DNA of 8,992 nt from Ktedonobacterales bacterium (lineage in GTDB: Bacteria; Chloroflexota; Ktedonobacteria; Ktedonobacterales; JADMIN01): the NCBI GenBank assembly GCA_015478575.1, contig JADMIN010000066.1, forward strand, positions 1 to 8,992, written 5' to 3'. Positions 1 to 7,500 of the stretch are shown piece by piece. The notes beneath the pieces were generated by a model. That model was not told where the DNA came from and searched no databases. It saw only the letters and a list, made by a program, of their open reading frames with translations. The position numbers and the translations under genes are program-made. How positions within the stretch are numbered: the stretch's first letter is position 1; each line of letters opens with the position of its first letter.

Positions 1-83
1 CCGCGCTCCTGGCGAAAGCGCTCTAGGATGGCGCGCGCCTCAGGAGTCGCCTCATCGGGATCGAGCGGGGGGATACGGGGCAT
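1..83 (-). CDS. Carboxymuconolactone decarboxylase / AhpD-like protein, N-terminal fragment
   Basis: Only the first 27 codons are in the window; the gene continues past the left edge. The ATG is at 83-81 on the minus strand and is preceded by a Shine-Dalgarno-like AAAGGATG about six bases upstream, which fixes the start. The peptide begins MPRIPPLDPDEATPEARAIL. That arrangement (M-x-R-I-P-x-[LV]-D-P-x-x-A-x-x-x-A-R-x-[IL]-L) is the usual N-terminus of carboxymuconolactone decarboxylase/alkylhydroperoxidase-like proteins, small all-helical proteins with a CxxC or related active site. The catalytic part lies outside the window, so decarboxylase versus peroxidase activity cannot be judged. The gene is divergent from the oxidoreductase at 323. 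The family call rests on a short match and is moderately sure; the reality of the gene is surer. Confidence 0.55.
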   Translation of the reverse strand, partial: MPRIPPLDPDEATPEARAILERFRQER

Positions 84-322
84 GCGCTCATCCTTTCACA
101 CCCGCGGTGACGGCGACCGCGCCTCCGTGGCCTGATGACCGCGCACCTGTTGGCAGGCCATTGGGAACAGCATAGCGCGCGGCATCCTCCCATTTGAAGG
201 GAGGGAGGCCCACATGCGGGCGACGCGGATGCTACCCATCTCGATTATACTGCGATTATACCGCGCACAAGCGTGATGCTGGTCCGCTCACGCCCCAGCG
301 AAGAGAAAGAGAGACATGTGGC
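84..322. promoter_or_regulatory. Divergent intergenic region with two -10-like boxes
   Basis: This 239-bp gap separates two divergent genes and should hold both promoters. The only promoter-like sequence I see for the plus strand is an 11-bp near-perfect direct repeat at 242-263 (CGATTATACTG then CGATTATACCG). Each copy contains a -10-like hexamer: TATACT at 246-251 and TATACC at 257-262. No good -35 lies 16-18 bp upstream of either. The plus reading frame of the next gene stays open back to a TTG at 194, but this stretch shows no family similarity and I treat it as untranslated leader. Confidence 0.25.
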
Positions 323-1330
323 ATGTCAGAGGGGCCAACGTTGGCCGCCGATCCCGTGCGCTGGGGCGTGCTCAGCACGGCGAATATCGGCGTGAAAGAG
401 GTGATTCCCGCGCTCATCGCCTCGCATAATAGCGAGTTGGTGGCAGTCGCCAGCCGCGAGGTCGCCCGTGCCCAAGGGATGGCCGCGCGTACGCCTCGCA
501 CGCGCATCTATGGCAGCTACGAGGCGCTGCTGGCAGATGCCGAGGTCGAGGCGGTCTACATTCCCCTGCCGAACGCCCTGCACGCCGAGTGGACCATCCG
601 AGCCGCCGAACATGGCAAGCACGTGCTCTGTGAGAAGCCACTCGGCATGACCGCCGATGAGGTGCGGCGCATGATCGCGGCCAGCCAGGCCAACGGCGTG
701 CTGCTGATGGAGGCGTTCATGTACCGCTTCCACCCGCGGATCCAGTGGGCGCTAGCGCAACTCGCCGCCGGGCGTGTGGGCGCGCCGCGTTTCGTGCGCG
801 CCACCTTTGCCTTCGATATCCGCGGTCGCCCCGAGAATATCCGGCTGAAGGCGGCACTGGCCGGTGGCTCACTGGTGGATGTCGGCTGCTATCCGCTCAA
901 TTTCGCCTGTGCGGTCTTTGGGGGAGCGCCACGCACGGTAGCGGCGCGCGTGGACGTGTCGGAGGAGAGCGAGGTGGAGCGGACCGCCGCCGCCGTGCTG
1001 GATTTCGGCGCGGGACGATGGGCGATGATTGATGGCAGTTTCACGTTGCCCTGGCACCAACACGCCGAGGTGATCGGCGAACGCGGACGCCTGCTCTTGC
1101 CGCGCCCGTTCACGCCAGGGCAGGCCGAGACGATTGCGCGCGTTGAGGTGGAGGATGAGGTGATCGAGCGGCGCTTCCCCGCTGTGCGGCAGTACCAATT
1201 GGAGGTCGAGCACTTCGCCGCGTGCGTGCGCTCTGGCGCGCCAGTGGCGCTGCCCCCGGAGGAGGCGCTGGCCCAAGCCGCGGCCACCGAAGAGATCTAC
1301 CGCGCCGCGAGCTACCGCTGGCCGAGGTAA
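323..1330 (+). CDS. Gfo/Idh/MocA family NAD(P)-dependent oxidoreductase (dihydrodiol/xylose dehydrogenase-like)
   Basis: This 335-aa cytoplasmic oxidoreductase has the usual family length. Residues 12-120 form the Rossmann domain: the nucleotide-binding glycine motif G15-x4-A20-x2-G23 follows the first strand (VRWGVLSTANIG). The family signature E104-K105-P106 carries the lysine expected to be catalytic. Residues 130-335 form the beta-sheet dimerisation/substrate domain, with an E-A-F-M-Y-R-F-H-P segment at 130-138 and the D186-V-G-C-Y-P191 motif typical of trans-1,2-dihydrodiol dehydrogenases, NADP-dependent xylose dehydrogenases and glucose-fructose oxidoreductase relatives. The natural substrate, probably an aldose or cyclic polyol, cannot be told. 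I chose ATG 323 rather than the upstream in-frame TTG at 194 because homology starts just after it and a purine-rich GAAAGAGAG lies about ten bases upstream. It appears monocistronic and converges on the thioesterase gene. The 95-bp gap between them has only a weak 5-bp hairpin (1377-1391) and no T-run. Confidence 0.88.
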   Translation: MSEGPTLAADPVRWGVLSTANIGVKEVIPALIASHNSELVAVASREVARAQGMAARTPRTRIYGSYEALLADAEVEAVYIPLPNALHAEWTIRAAEHGKHVLCEKPLGMTADEVRRMIAASQANGVLLMEAFMYRFHPRIQWALAQLAAGRVGAPRFVRATFAFDIRGRPENIRLKAALAGGSLVDVGCYPLNFACAVFGGAPRTVAARVDVSEESEVERTAAAVLDFGAGRWAMIDGSFTLPWHQHAEVIGERGRLLLPRPFTPGQAETIARVEVEDEVIERRFPAVRQYQLEVEHFAACVRSGAPVALPPEEALAQAAATEEIYRAASYRWPR

Positions 1331-1425
1331 GGAGGAAGTGGCGCCCTTATCCGCGTCACACGACCCTTGGTATTCTCCGCGAGACACGCGGCCAAGCGCC
1401 GCATTCTTCGCCGTTCCATGCCGCG

Positions 1426-1863
1426 CTAGGGCAGGCGCGGCTCAAAGCGACGGTAGATGGCGCGGCAGCGCGCGGTGGCGCGCCCATTAGCATCGCGGCA
1501 GACGCCCTCCACAAAGACGAGCTGCTTGCCTCCGCTCACGACGCCCGCCTCGAACGTAAGCGGTGCGTCATAGGCGGGATACTCGAAGGTGACATCCAGC
1601 GTCACGGTCACTTGCGGGCGGGTGCCGTGGGCCAGTGAGGCGACCGCCGCTCCGGTCACGATATCAAAGATGTAGGCCTGGACAGCGCCCGTGACCGCGC
1701 GGCCTCCCACGCCCGCGCCGCGGTGGTGCGCCCCTGGCTCGAAGGTGACGGTAGCATGGCCGTCGGCGCTCTCGGTGATGCGCGCGCCCATCCAGCTCAC
1801 CATATCCATCTGGTTCCAGTATTCGTAGAATTGGGGCGTCCCCCGCTTATCCTCGTCCGCCAC
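1426..1863 (-). CDS. Hotdog-fold thioesterase (PaaI / DUF4442-like)
   Basis: This 145-aa protein has the size and pattern of a single-domain hotdog thioesterase, which hydrolyses acyl-CoA or similar thioesters in the cytoplasm. Residues 12-42 are the first helix and strand. G51-V-G-G-R-A-V-T-G-A leads into the long central helix (60-76, Y-I-F-D67-I-V-T-G-A-A). D67 sits where PaaI-type enzymes have the acidic residue of the 'D-T-A-x-G' helix. The canonical His-Gly-Gly is replaced by Val-Gly-Gly, with H46-H47 a few residues earlier, so the active site is not standard. Strands follow at 80-142. The frame opens with a GTG at 1890, but the GTG at 1863 is the better start: GAAAGGG lies six bases upstream of it. 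It is probably the last gene of the unit starting at 4030, 74 bp after the response regulator. Its link to signalling, if any, is unknown. Confidence 0.75.
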   Translation of the reverse strand: MADEDKRGTPQFYEYWNQMDMVSWMGARITESADGHATVTFEPGAHHRGAGVGGRAVTGAVQAYIFDIVTGAAVASLAHGTRPQVTVTLDVTFEYPAYDAPLTFEAGVVSGGKQLVFVEGVCRDANGRATARCRAIYRRFEPRLP

Positions 1864-1900
1864 AACTTTCCCTTTCGGCTGGCTCCACACTTTGGTTTGG

Positions 1901-1951
1901 CCTCATCGGTCAGGCCTCATCGGTCAGGCCTCATCGGTCAGGCCTCATCGG
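1901..1951. repeat. 14-bp tandem repeat, 3.6 copies, across the response regulator stop codon
   Basis: Three perfect copies of TCAGGCCTCATCGG occupy 1910-1923, 1924-1937 and 1938-1951, followed leftward by a 9-base partial copy (CCTCATCGG) at 1901-1909. On the minus strand the first copy encodes the last four residues and the TGA stop of the response regulator. The others lie in the gap before the thioesterase. The unit length is not a multiple of three, yet the response regulator frame is unaffected because its stop is in the first copy. Each unit contains both a TGA and an ATG on the minus strand. The copy number is probably variable by slippage (inference). Confidence 0.95.
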
Positions 1952-2354
1952 CCCCTGGCGTGTCGAGGAAGCGGGTGAGCAACGCTTCTACCTCGGTCAA
2001 ATTGAAGGGCTTGGGCAGCACCGCATCGGCCCCCGCCTGATGTGCCTCGTACAGGCCGCCGGCGGTCATCAGCACGATCGGCGGCGGAGCGATGCCCGCG
2101 GCGGCCGCATCGGCCCGCAGGATCTTGATCAGCGAGGCGCCATCCAGCCGCGGCATCATCAGGTCGGTGAAGATGAGCGCGGGGCGCTCGGCGCGCGCGA
2201 GCGCGAGGGCCGCTTCGCCATGCTTGGCGATCACGGTCCGATGCCCGGCTGCCTCGATGATCATCGCGAGCGCCTCCGCGATCGGCGCCTCATCATCGGC
2301 GATCAGCACGAGTTTGGGTTCTCGACGCACTTGCTGATCATCCGAAGTTTCCAT
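1938..2354 (-). CDS. Single-domain response regulator (REC only)
   Basis: This 138-aa protein is a complete CheY-like receiver domain with no output domain. The acidic pocket D20-D21-E22 follows strand 1 (VLIADDE). D64 at the end of strand 3 (IFTDLMMP) is the predicted phosphoacceptor, T97 (VLMTAG) the switch threonine, and K115 in L-P-K-P-F the conserved lysine. All catalytic positions are intact, so it should accept phosphate from a histidine kinase; no kinase gene is in the window. The ATG start is supported by CAGGAG nine bases upstream. It lies 68 bp after the KaiC-like ATPase gene and is probably co-transcribed with it, which suggests that the two proteins act together. The last few residues and the stop lie in the first copy of a 14-bp tandem repeat. 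Without an output domain it would work by protein-protein contact or as a phosphate sink (inference). Confidence 0.93.
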   Translation of the reverse strand: METSDDQQVRREPKLVLIADDEAPIAEALAMIIEAAGHRTVIAKHGEAALALARAERPALIFTDLMMPRLDGASLIKILRADAAAAGIAPPPIVLMTAGGLYEAHQAGADAVLPKPFNLTEVEALLTRFLDTPGADEA

Positions 2355-2385
2355 GGGCGCAGGCTCCTGTATGGCGCGACGGCCA

Positions 2386-2400
2386 GAGAGAGGCTCTCTC
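2386..2400. repeat. Short perfect inverted repeat between ATPase and response regulator genes
   Basis: GAGAGAG-G-CTCTCTC is a perfect 7-bp palindrome around one base, in the 68-bp gap of the minus-strand unit. As RNA it could form only a short stem of about 5 bp and has no T-run, so it is not a convincing terminator. A processing site, weak attenuator or protein-binding site is equally possible. Confidence 0.4.
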
Positions 2401-2422
2401 CCGATAGGGATCTCTATACGGT

Positions 2423-4030
2423 CTAGGGTGCGGACTCAGGTGAGACGGCTGCATGTGATGATGGTCCTTCATCGGTGGAATGCTCCCCATGCCTCGCGGC
2501 TGGTACGTCATCGCGCTGGAAGAGGCCGAGCAGTTCAATGCCTTGTGGTGCGCGAATCGCAAACTCGTGCAGCAGGGAATCGTGTGCGGAGAAGCGCATC
2601 TTGATGACCGAGAAGACGCGATGGAGTTTGGCCTGGTATTCGAGTTGCTGGAGCAGAAGGACGTTCTCCGCCAGCACCGAGATCGGACCCGCGGAAAGAT
2701 CCAACTCCGTCGCGACGGTCGCGCGCAATTCCTTGATGAAGAGGGCGGTGACGTCACGTTGGTGCAGCGCCTCGATCAGCGCGGCCAGATAGTCGTTGGT
2801 GCGTCGCGGATCACCACGGATGAGCGTACTCTCTATCTCGAGAATGCTATCCACCACGAGGCGCCGCGCGCCCGTACGGTCCAGCGCGGCCAGCAGCGCA
2901 TCCGCCACGATGTCCACCTTCATCTCCACTGGTGCCCAGCGCTGCAAGGTCAGATGACCACCCGGCAGGATCTCCGTGGCGAACGCGCTCCCTAGATCGA
3001 AGGCACTGGCCTTTTGTAGCAGACGGCGCTGGTTTTCGCGGAAGCCGAGGAAGACGGTCGGCTCTCCGGCGCGCACGCCAGCGATAGCGAAGTGGAGCGC
3101 GAGCAGCGTCTTGCCGGTGCCCAGGCTGCCGATAACCAGCGTGCTCGTGCCGCGGGTGATGCCGCCATCCAGCACCGCGTCGAGTTCGGCTAGCCCGAAG
3201 GTGGCTTTCTCCATTGGCGGGTCGTCCTCAGCGGGGGCGGCTGGGTCGCGCGCGAATTCGACGAGTGGCGGCTCCGGCTCGATCGCCTCAGGGCGTGGGG
3301 TGACACGCGACTCGAGCCGGGGGAAGACAATCACGCCCAGCGCGTTGAGCGCGAGCGCATGTAAACCCGCCAGCGGCTCTACGCCGCGCGCTTTGATGAC
3401 CTCGATGCCCCGGCGCTGGAGCACGCCCTCCAAGCTGTAGTGCAGGCCGATGATGATATCGCCGGTGGTTGCTTCGGGAAAGAACTGCGGATCGCGCGGG
3501 TCCGCCTCGCTGGTGATGATGGTGGTCGCGCCAAGTGCGCTGAGCATGGTGCCGACGTCATAGAGGAACTGCCGCGCGGCCTGGAGATCCACGTCCGTGC
3601 CCCGCACACCGCGAAAGCCATCCAGCACGACGAGATCGGCGTGGGTCTGGCGCGCCATAGCGATCAGCTCGTCGCCCGTGGCCTGCAAGCCCGAAGGCAG
3701 GAATTGCTCCAGACTCAGAAACGTAATCGCATTGCCTACCAAGTCATCCTCGTAGAAGCCGAACGTGCGCAGGTGCGCCAAGAGTTTGCTCGTCGGCTCT
3801 GAGATGGCGGTGACGACGACCGCGCGCCGTCCGGCATGCGCCGTGGCAAAGGCCATCTGATTGGCTAGCGTGGTCTTGCCGCTGCCCGGTGGCCCAATGA
3901 CGATCACCAGCGCGCCACGTGGCAGACCACCTCCCAGCACGGAATCCAGATTCGGCACGCCGGTCTGGTCAATGGGTGGCCCGCCGGGCGGTCGTTGCTC
4001 GCCCGATTTTCCAAGATTCGAAGTGCCCAC
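2423..4030 (-). CDS. KaiC-like (RAD55 family) double-domain ATPase
   Basis: This 535-aa cytoplasmic protein has two RecA/KaiC-type ATPase domains in tandem. Domain 1 (about 20-240) has G24-V-x-x-L-D-x-V-L-G-G-G-L, Walker A G46-P-P-G-S-G-K52-T, Walker B ending in D137 (LVVLDG), and the R-G-I-E-V-I-K-A-R-G strand (207-216) that ends KaiC domains. A Pro/Glu-rich linker (about 241-273) follows. Domain 2 (about 274-505) has F-G-L-x-E-L-D, Walker A G301-S-L-G-T-G-K307-T and Walker B D394 (LVVDS). The acidic, His-containing tail (506-535) looks disordered. Hand comparison with cyanobacterial KaiC puts Ser77 and Arg331 where KaiC has its catalytic Glu77 and Glu318, with the second Glu kept in both domains. 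It also puts S451-V452 where KaiC has the phosphosites Ser431-Thr432. The start is GTG, preceded by GGGAGAGGTGA. It is the first gene of the minus-strand unit with the receiver protein and thioesterase. There is no KaiA or KaiB gene nearby, so I do not name it kaiC. Confidence 0.88.
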   Translation of the reverse strand: MGTSNLGKSGEQRPPGGPPIDQTGVPNLDSVLGGGLPRGALVIVIGPPGSGKTTLANQMAFATAHAGRRAVVVTAISEPTSKLLAHLRTFGFYEDDLVGNAITFLSLEQFLPSGLQATGDELIAMARQTHADLVVLDGFRGVRGTDVDLQAARQFLYDVGTMLSALGATTIITSEADPRDPQFFPEATTGDIIIGLHYSLEGVLQRRGIEVIKARGVEPLAGLHALALNALGVIVFPRLESRVTPRPEAIEPEPPLVEFARDPAAPAEDDPPMEKATFGLAELDAVLDGGITRGTSTLVIGSLGTGKTLLALHFAIAGVRAGEPTVFLGFRENQRRLLQKASAFDLGSAFATEILPGGHLTLQRWAPVEMKVDIVADALLAALDRTGARRLVVDSILEIESTLIRGDPRRTNDYLAALIEALHQRDVTALFIKELRATVATELDLSAGPISVLAENVLLLQQLEYQAKLHRVFSVIKMRFSAHDSLLHEFAIRAPQGIELLGLFQRDDVPAARHGEHSTDEGPSSHAAVSPESAP

Positions 4031-4136
4031 GGCTCACCTCTCCCTCGCCACGCAGCAGCACCTGGCAATAGTGTCCGACGACTGTGTCCCGGCGAATCCA
4101 TATAAAGCATGTGCTGGCAGCAGAAAGTGTTCCAGT

Positions 4137-4156
4137 GTTGGCCTTTTCCGGCCAAC
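4137..4156. repeat. Perfect 7-bp dyad (operator or hairpin)
   Basis: GTTGGCC (4137-4143), a six-base spacer TTTTCC, and GGCCAAC (4150-4156) form a perfect inverted repeat about 107 bp upstream of the KaiC-like ATPase start. The symmetry and spacing fit a dimeric repressor site. The same sequence in a transcript would form a 7-bp stem. The choice between the two cannot be made by eye. Confidence 0.5.
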
Positions 4157-4272
4157 CTCACGTACGCTCTAAGCATACCATCGTTGTATAGCGGGCGCGT
4201 GTCGGCGCTTACCCGGCGTGCCCGCATGCCTGCCCCTATGGTCCCAGTGGTTTGCCCCTCCAGGCCTCGCCC

Positions 4273-4315
4273 ACATACCATTGACTGCATACCATCGTGA
4301 CCGCACACCATTGAC
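4273..4315. repeat. Degenerate direct repeats with ACCATTGAC core
   Basis: Three related units follow each other: ACATACCATTGAC (4273-4285), GCATACCATCGTGAC (4287-4301) and GCACACCATTGAC (4303-4315). The ACCA cores are spaced 14 and 16 bp apart. The middle unit's GCATACCATCGT recurs exactly at 4173-4184, about 114 bp to the left. Such repeats between divergent genes could be binding sites for a regulator (inference); drifted slippage products are the alternative. Confidence 0.5.
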
Positions 4316-4322
4316 AGCATCC

Positions 4323-4346
4323 GTGGCGCGCGTCTGTGGCGCGCGT
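4323..4346. repeat. 13-bp-period GC-rich direct repeat, two copies
   Basis: GTGGCGCGCGT occurs at 4323-4333 and again at 4336-4346, separated by CT. It lies directly after the ACCATTGAC-type repeats in the same intergenic region. Confidence 0.7.
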
Positions 4347-4590
4347 GGGTGCGCCAGATGCGCGCTCACCGCGGAAACCGGGCGTTTAGGGCTGGCGCTT
4401 GGCGCCGAACTCATGTAGAGTAGTAGGGGTGTCCGGGTGCGTGGGTGCCCAGATGGTGGAGATGATAGCGCCGCGGGCTGGGGCAAGGCGCGGTGTGACG
4501 CGCGGGTAAGGCGCCGCTGTTCGGCACACGGGGCTGTCGTGATGTGGTGAAGGCGCTTGGTGAAGGCGTGTGTGGCGAGGGGAGGTTGGC

Positions 4591-7500
4591 ATGGGTAGGG
4601 ATTCCCGCGGCGGCTACCGTGACTACGATGAGCGTGATGGCCCCGACCGCACGCCGCCGCGCGGCACGCGCTCAGGCTCAGGCTCAGGCTCAGGCCCCTC
4701 ACGTGGTGGGCCGCCGCGCGGCGGCCAGACGCCGCCCTCGCGTCCCGGCCCCAGTTCGCGCTTTGGCCAGGCCAACGGCAATGGACGTGGCACCCCAGCC
4801 TCCGATCCGCGCGGCAATGGACGCGCGGGCAGCGGCCCCCGTTCGGCCCGCGCCGAAGCGGCCCGCCGCCGCCCCCCACAGCGAGATGAGAGCGCCGCCT
4901 ACGAGGCACCACCACCGCGCACGGGCCGCAGCCGCCGCAGCGTCAGCCTGATGGCGCGCGATCTCTCGCGGGCGATGTCGCGCCAGCTCGGCGCGATGGT
5001 GCGGGGGACCGAGCGCGCGGTGCGCCGGAGCGCGGGGCCACGCCGCGCGGATCGTGCCGCCTTCGCTGGGTCCTTCCCGGCAGGCGAACTGCCGACCGAG
5101 TTGACACCCCAACCGTACCGCCGCTCGCGCATCCGCATGCGCGCGCGCAAGTGGCGTATGCGGCGCGTCCCACCTAATCCCATCAAATACTTCATCATGC
5201 TGGGCGCCGTGGCGATGCTCGTCGTCACCCTCCTGGGCGCGAGCGGGGCAGGCACGATCTACGCCATCAGCTACTACAACCAGCGCGTGCCCCAGATCCA
5301 GGCGCTGGCTGCCAACCTCCAGGGCGGCCAAAGCTCGGTGATCTACGACCGCAACGGCAAGATCCTCTACACCGTGAAGGATGGCAATAGCAGCTTCAAC
5401 TACTACGTGCCGCTCTCACAGGTCAGCACCAAGCTGCGCAACGCGACGATTGATACCGAGGACCACTCCTTCTACTCGTCCGCCAACATCGGTATTGATT
5501 TCCAGAGCCTCCTGCGTGCGGGCCTGCGCGACGCCTCGGATGGTGGCGCGCAGCAAGGTGGCTCGACGATCACCCAGCAGTTGGTCAAGAACCTCGTGTT
5601 GGAGAATCGCAGCAAAGTCATCGCCCGTAAGCTCAACGAGGCAATCCTGGCTGTCGGTGTCACCCTGAACTATAACAAAGACCAGATTCTGGAGATGTAC
5701 CTCAACAGTATTGACTACGGTGACCAGAATCAAGGCATCGAGGCAGCGGCACGCAACTTCTTTGGTCTGACGGCCAAGACCCTCCCTGATGGCACCTATC
5801 TGACCGCCAACCAGCAACTGGACTGGGCACAGGCGGCGATCCTCTCTGGCCTGCCGAACGCGCCGACCTACTACCTACCGCGTCAGTATTCGTGCGCGAC
5901 GACCTGCCCGGATACCAAGTGGGCCAATCCCTGCGTCGGCGACCCGCGCAACGCGAACTGCATGCCGAGTGATAACTATGATAACGGGACCGATGGGCAT
6001 GAATGGCTGGTGTGGCGGCGCGCGCGGCTGGTGCTGGATAACCTGCTGAAGTATAACGACATCAACCAAGCCGATCATGATAAAGCGGTGCAAGAGGTCC
6101 ACGATATCTTGCAGCAGCACAAGGTCCTGCGCTGGGCGGGGCTGCGCAACGGCAACGTGGTGGATACCACGAAGAACGCGCCGCACTTTGTGGATTATTT
6201 GCTCGGCAGCGTGTTGCCCAAAGAGTTCGGGATTGATCCGAGCGCCCTGCCGCGCGCCGGCCTCAAGATCTATACCACGCTCGACCTGGACCTAGATACC
6301 TACGCGCAGCAGCGGCTCAAGTATTACATTCAGGGCGATGCGAACGGCTATTTCACCAACTCCTGGTACTGCGGCTCACCTATACCACCGATCAACGGCT
6401 GTCCCAATGCGGCGCTCGGCAACGCCTGGAACGTGCATAATGGCGCCTTCACGGCGATTGACCCGAACACGGGCGATATTCTGGCGATGGTCGGCTCGGT
6501 GGACTATGGCAGTAAAGACCCGCAAGTGCAGGGCTACAACAATATCGCCACGGCGCTGCGTTCGATGGGATCCTCGACGAAAGCGCTCGTCTACGCCACC
6601 GCCTTCCAGATGGGGTGGAATCCCAGCATCATGCTCCAGGACAAGACGATCTGCTTCCCCAATCCCGCGGTGGACCCCAGCACCAACAAGCCAATTGTCA
6701 CCAACGACTTCGCGCCCGCCTGCAAGGGCTGGTACTCGCCGACCAACTATACGCAGCAGAGCTTCTCAGGCGTGGCCCCTATTCGGCCCCTGTTAGCCAA
6801 CTCCCTCAACATTCCGGCGACCGAGGCCATGAGCTTTGTGGGATCGACCGCCGTGACGGCGAGCGCGTTCCTGGCCATGACGCGGCGTCTGGGCATCACC
6901 ACCCTCTCAGCCGAGCGCATGGGTCCCTCCACGGCACTCGGCTCACAGGAGATTCCGCTCTTGCAACTCACTGGCGCCTACGCCACCTTCGCGGCCAGCG
7001 GTGTGCGCCATCCTTACCGCTCCATCCTGCGCATCGAGGACCATCTGGGCAACGTCCTCTACCAGGCGCCACCCGCGCCGGCGGGCCAGCAGGTCATGAG
7101 TCCCCAGACAACGTACGAGCTGACCTCGATCCTGACCGATAATCAGGCGCGCCTCCCCGACTTCGGCTATTACAATCCGCTCTACTTCGACTATAAGACG
7201 GTGGGGGTGCCGGATCATCCTGGCTTCCAGATCGCGGCGAAGACCGGCACGTCGGAAGGTGTGGGTGGGCCAAACGACATTGTGACGATGGGCTACTCAC
7301 CCTACTTAGCCGTAGGCGTCTGGTTTGGCAATACCGACGGCAAGGACCCGCTGAAACCGGGCATCATTGGTATCGCGGGCGCTGGCTATGTCTTCCATGA
7401 TGTGATGGATTGGGCGATCACGCGGTATCGCTGGCCAGAGGGCAGCAAGTTCCCGATTCCGGCTGGGATGGCGCGCGGCCAGTTCAACTGCGCGACGGGG

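Larger units (their letters stand above)
4031..4590. promoter_or_regulatory. 560-bp divergent intergenic region between the KaiC-like ATPase and the penicillin-binding protein
   Basis: No open frame here looks like a protein: the frames crossing it lack family motifs, and the long minus frame is antisense to the next gene. The region must carry two divergent promoters. Candidate parts are a perfect dyad at 4137-4156, degenerate direct repeats at 4273-4315 with a further GCATACCATCGT copy at 4173-4184, and a 13-bp GC-rich doublet at 4323-4346. For the plus strand, TTGACA at 4311-4316 matches a consensus -35, but no -10 lies 16-18 bp after it. For the minus strand, TATACA (complement of 4185-4190) is a -10-like hexamer without a clear -35. 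A leader from about 4420 to 4590 is GC-rich, and I recognise no riboswitch in it. Confidence 0.5.

Noticed and set aside
194..322. In-frame 43-codon N-terminal extension of the oxidoreductase from a TTG start
   Set aside because: The extension shows no family similarity and overlaps the -10-like boxes; the ATG at 323 directly precedes the Rossmann fold as in other family members.
869..1387. Minus-strand frame antisense to the oxidoreductase
   Set aside because: It is the shadow of a clear Gfo/Idh/MocA gene on the plus strand, with no motifs of its own.
1864..1890. Upstream GTG start for the thioesterase
   Set aside because: The extra nine codons contain what looks like the ribosome binding site (GAAAGGG) of the GTG at 1863.
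1901..1951. CRISPR array
   Set aside because: The units are 14 bp and directly abutting, with no spacers and no cas genes.
2423..4030. A true circadian kaiABC locus
   Set aside because: No KaiA or KaiB gene is present, key KaiC residues differ, and KaiC-like ATPases are widespread outside clocks.
4311..4316. Consensus -35 TTGACA as the PBP promoter
   Set aside because: No acceptable -10 hexamer occurs 16-18 bp downstream; the match belongs to a repeat unit and may be coincidence.
4420..4590. Riboswitch or structured RNA in the PBP leader
   Set aside because: GC-rich short pairings are present, but I recognise no known riboswitch core and chance pairing is high at this composition.
4169..4915. 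Long minus-strand open frame of 248 codons over the divergent spacer and PBP start
   Set aside because: It is antisense to the well-supported PBP start, is low-complexity (Arg/Gly/Ala/His), and has no domain pattern; GC-rich DNA keeps such frames open by chance.
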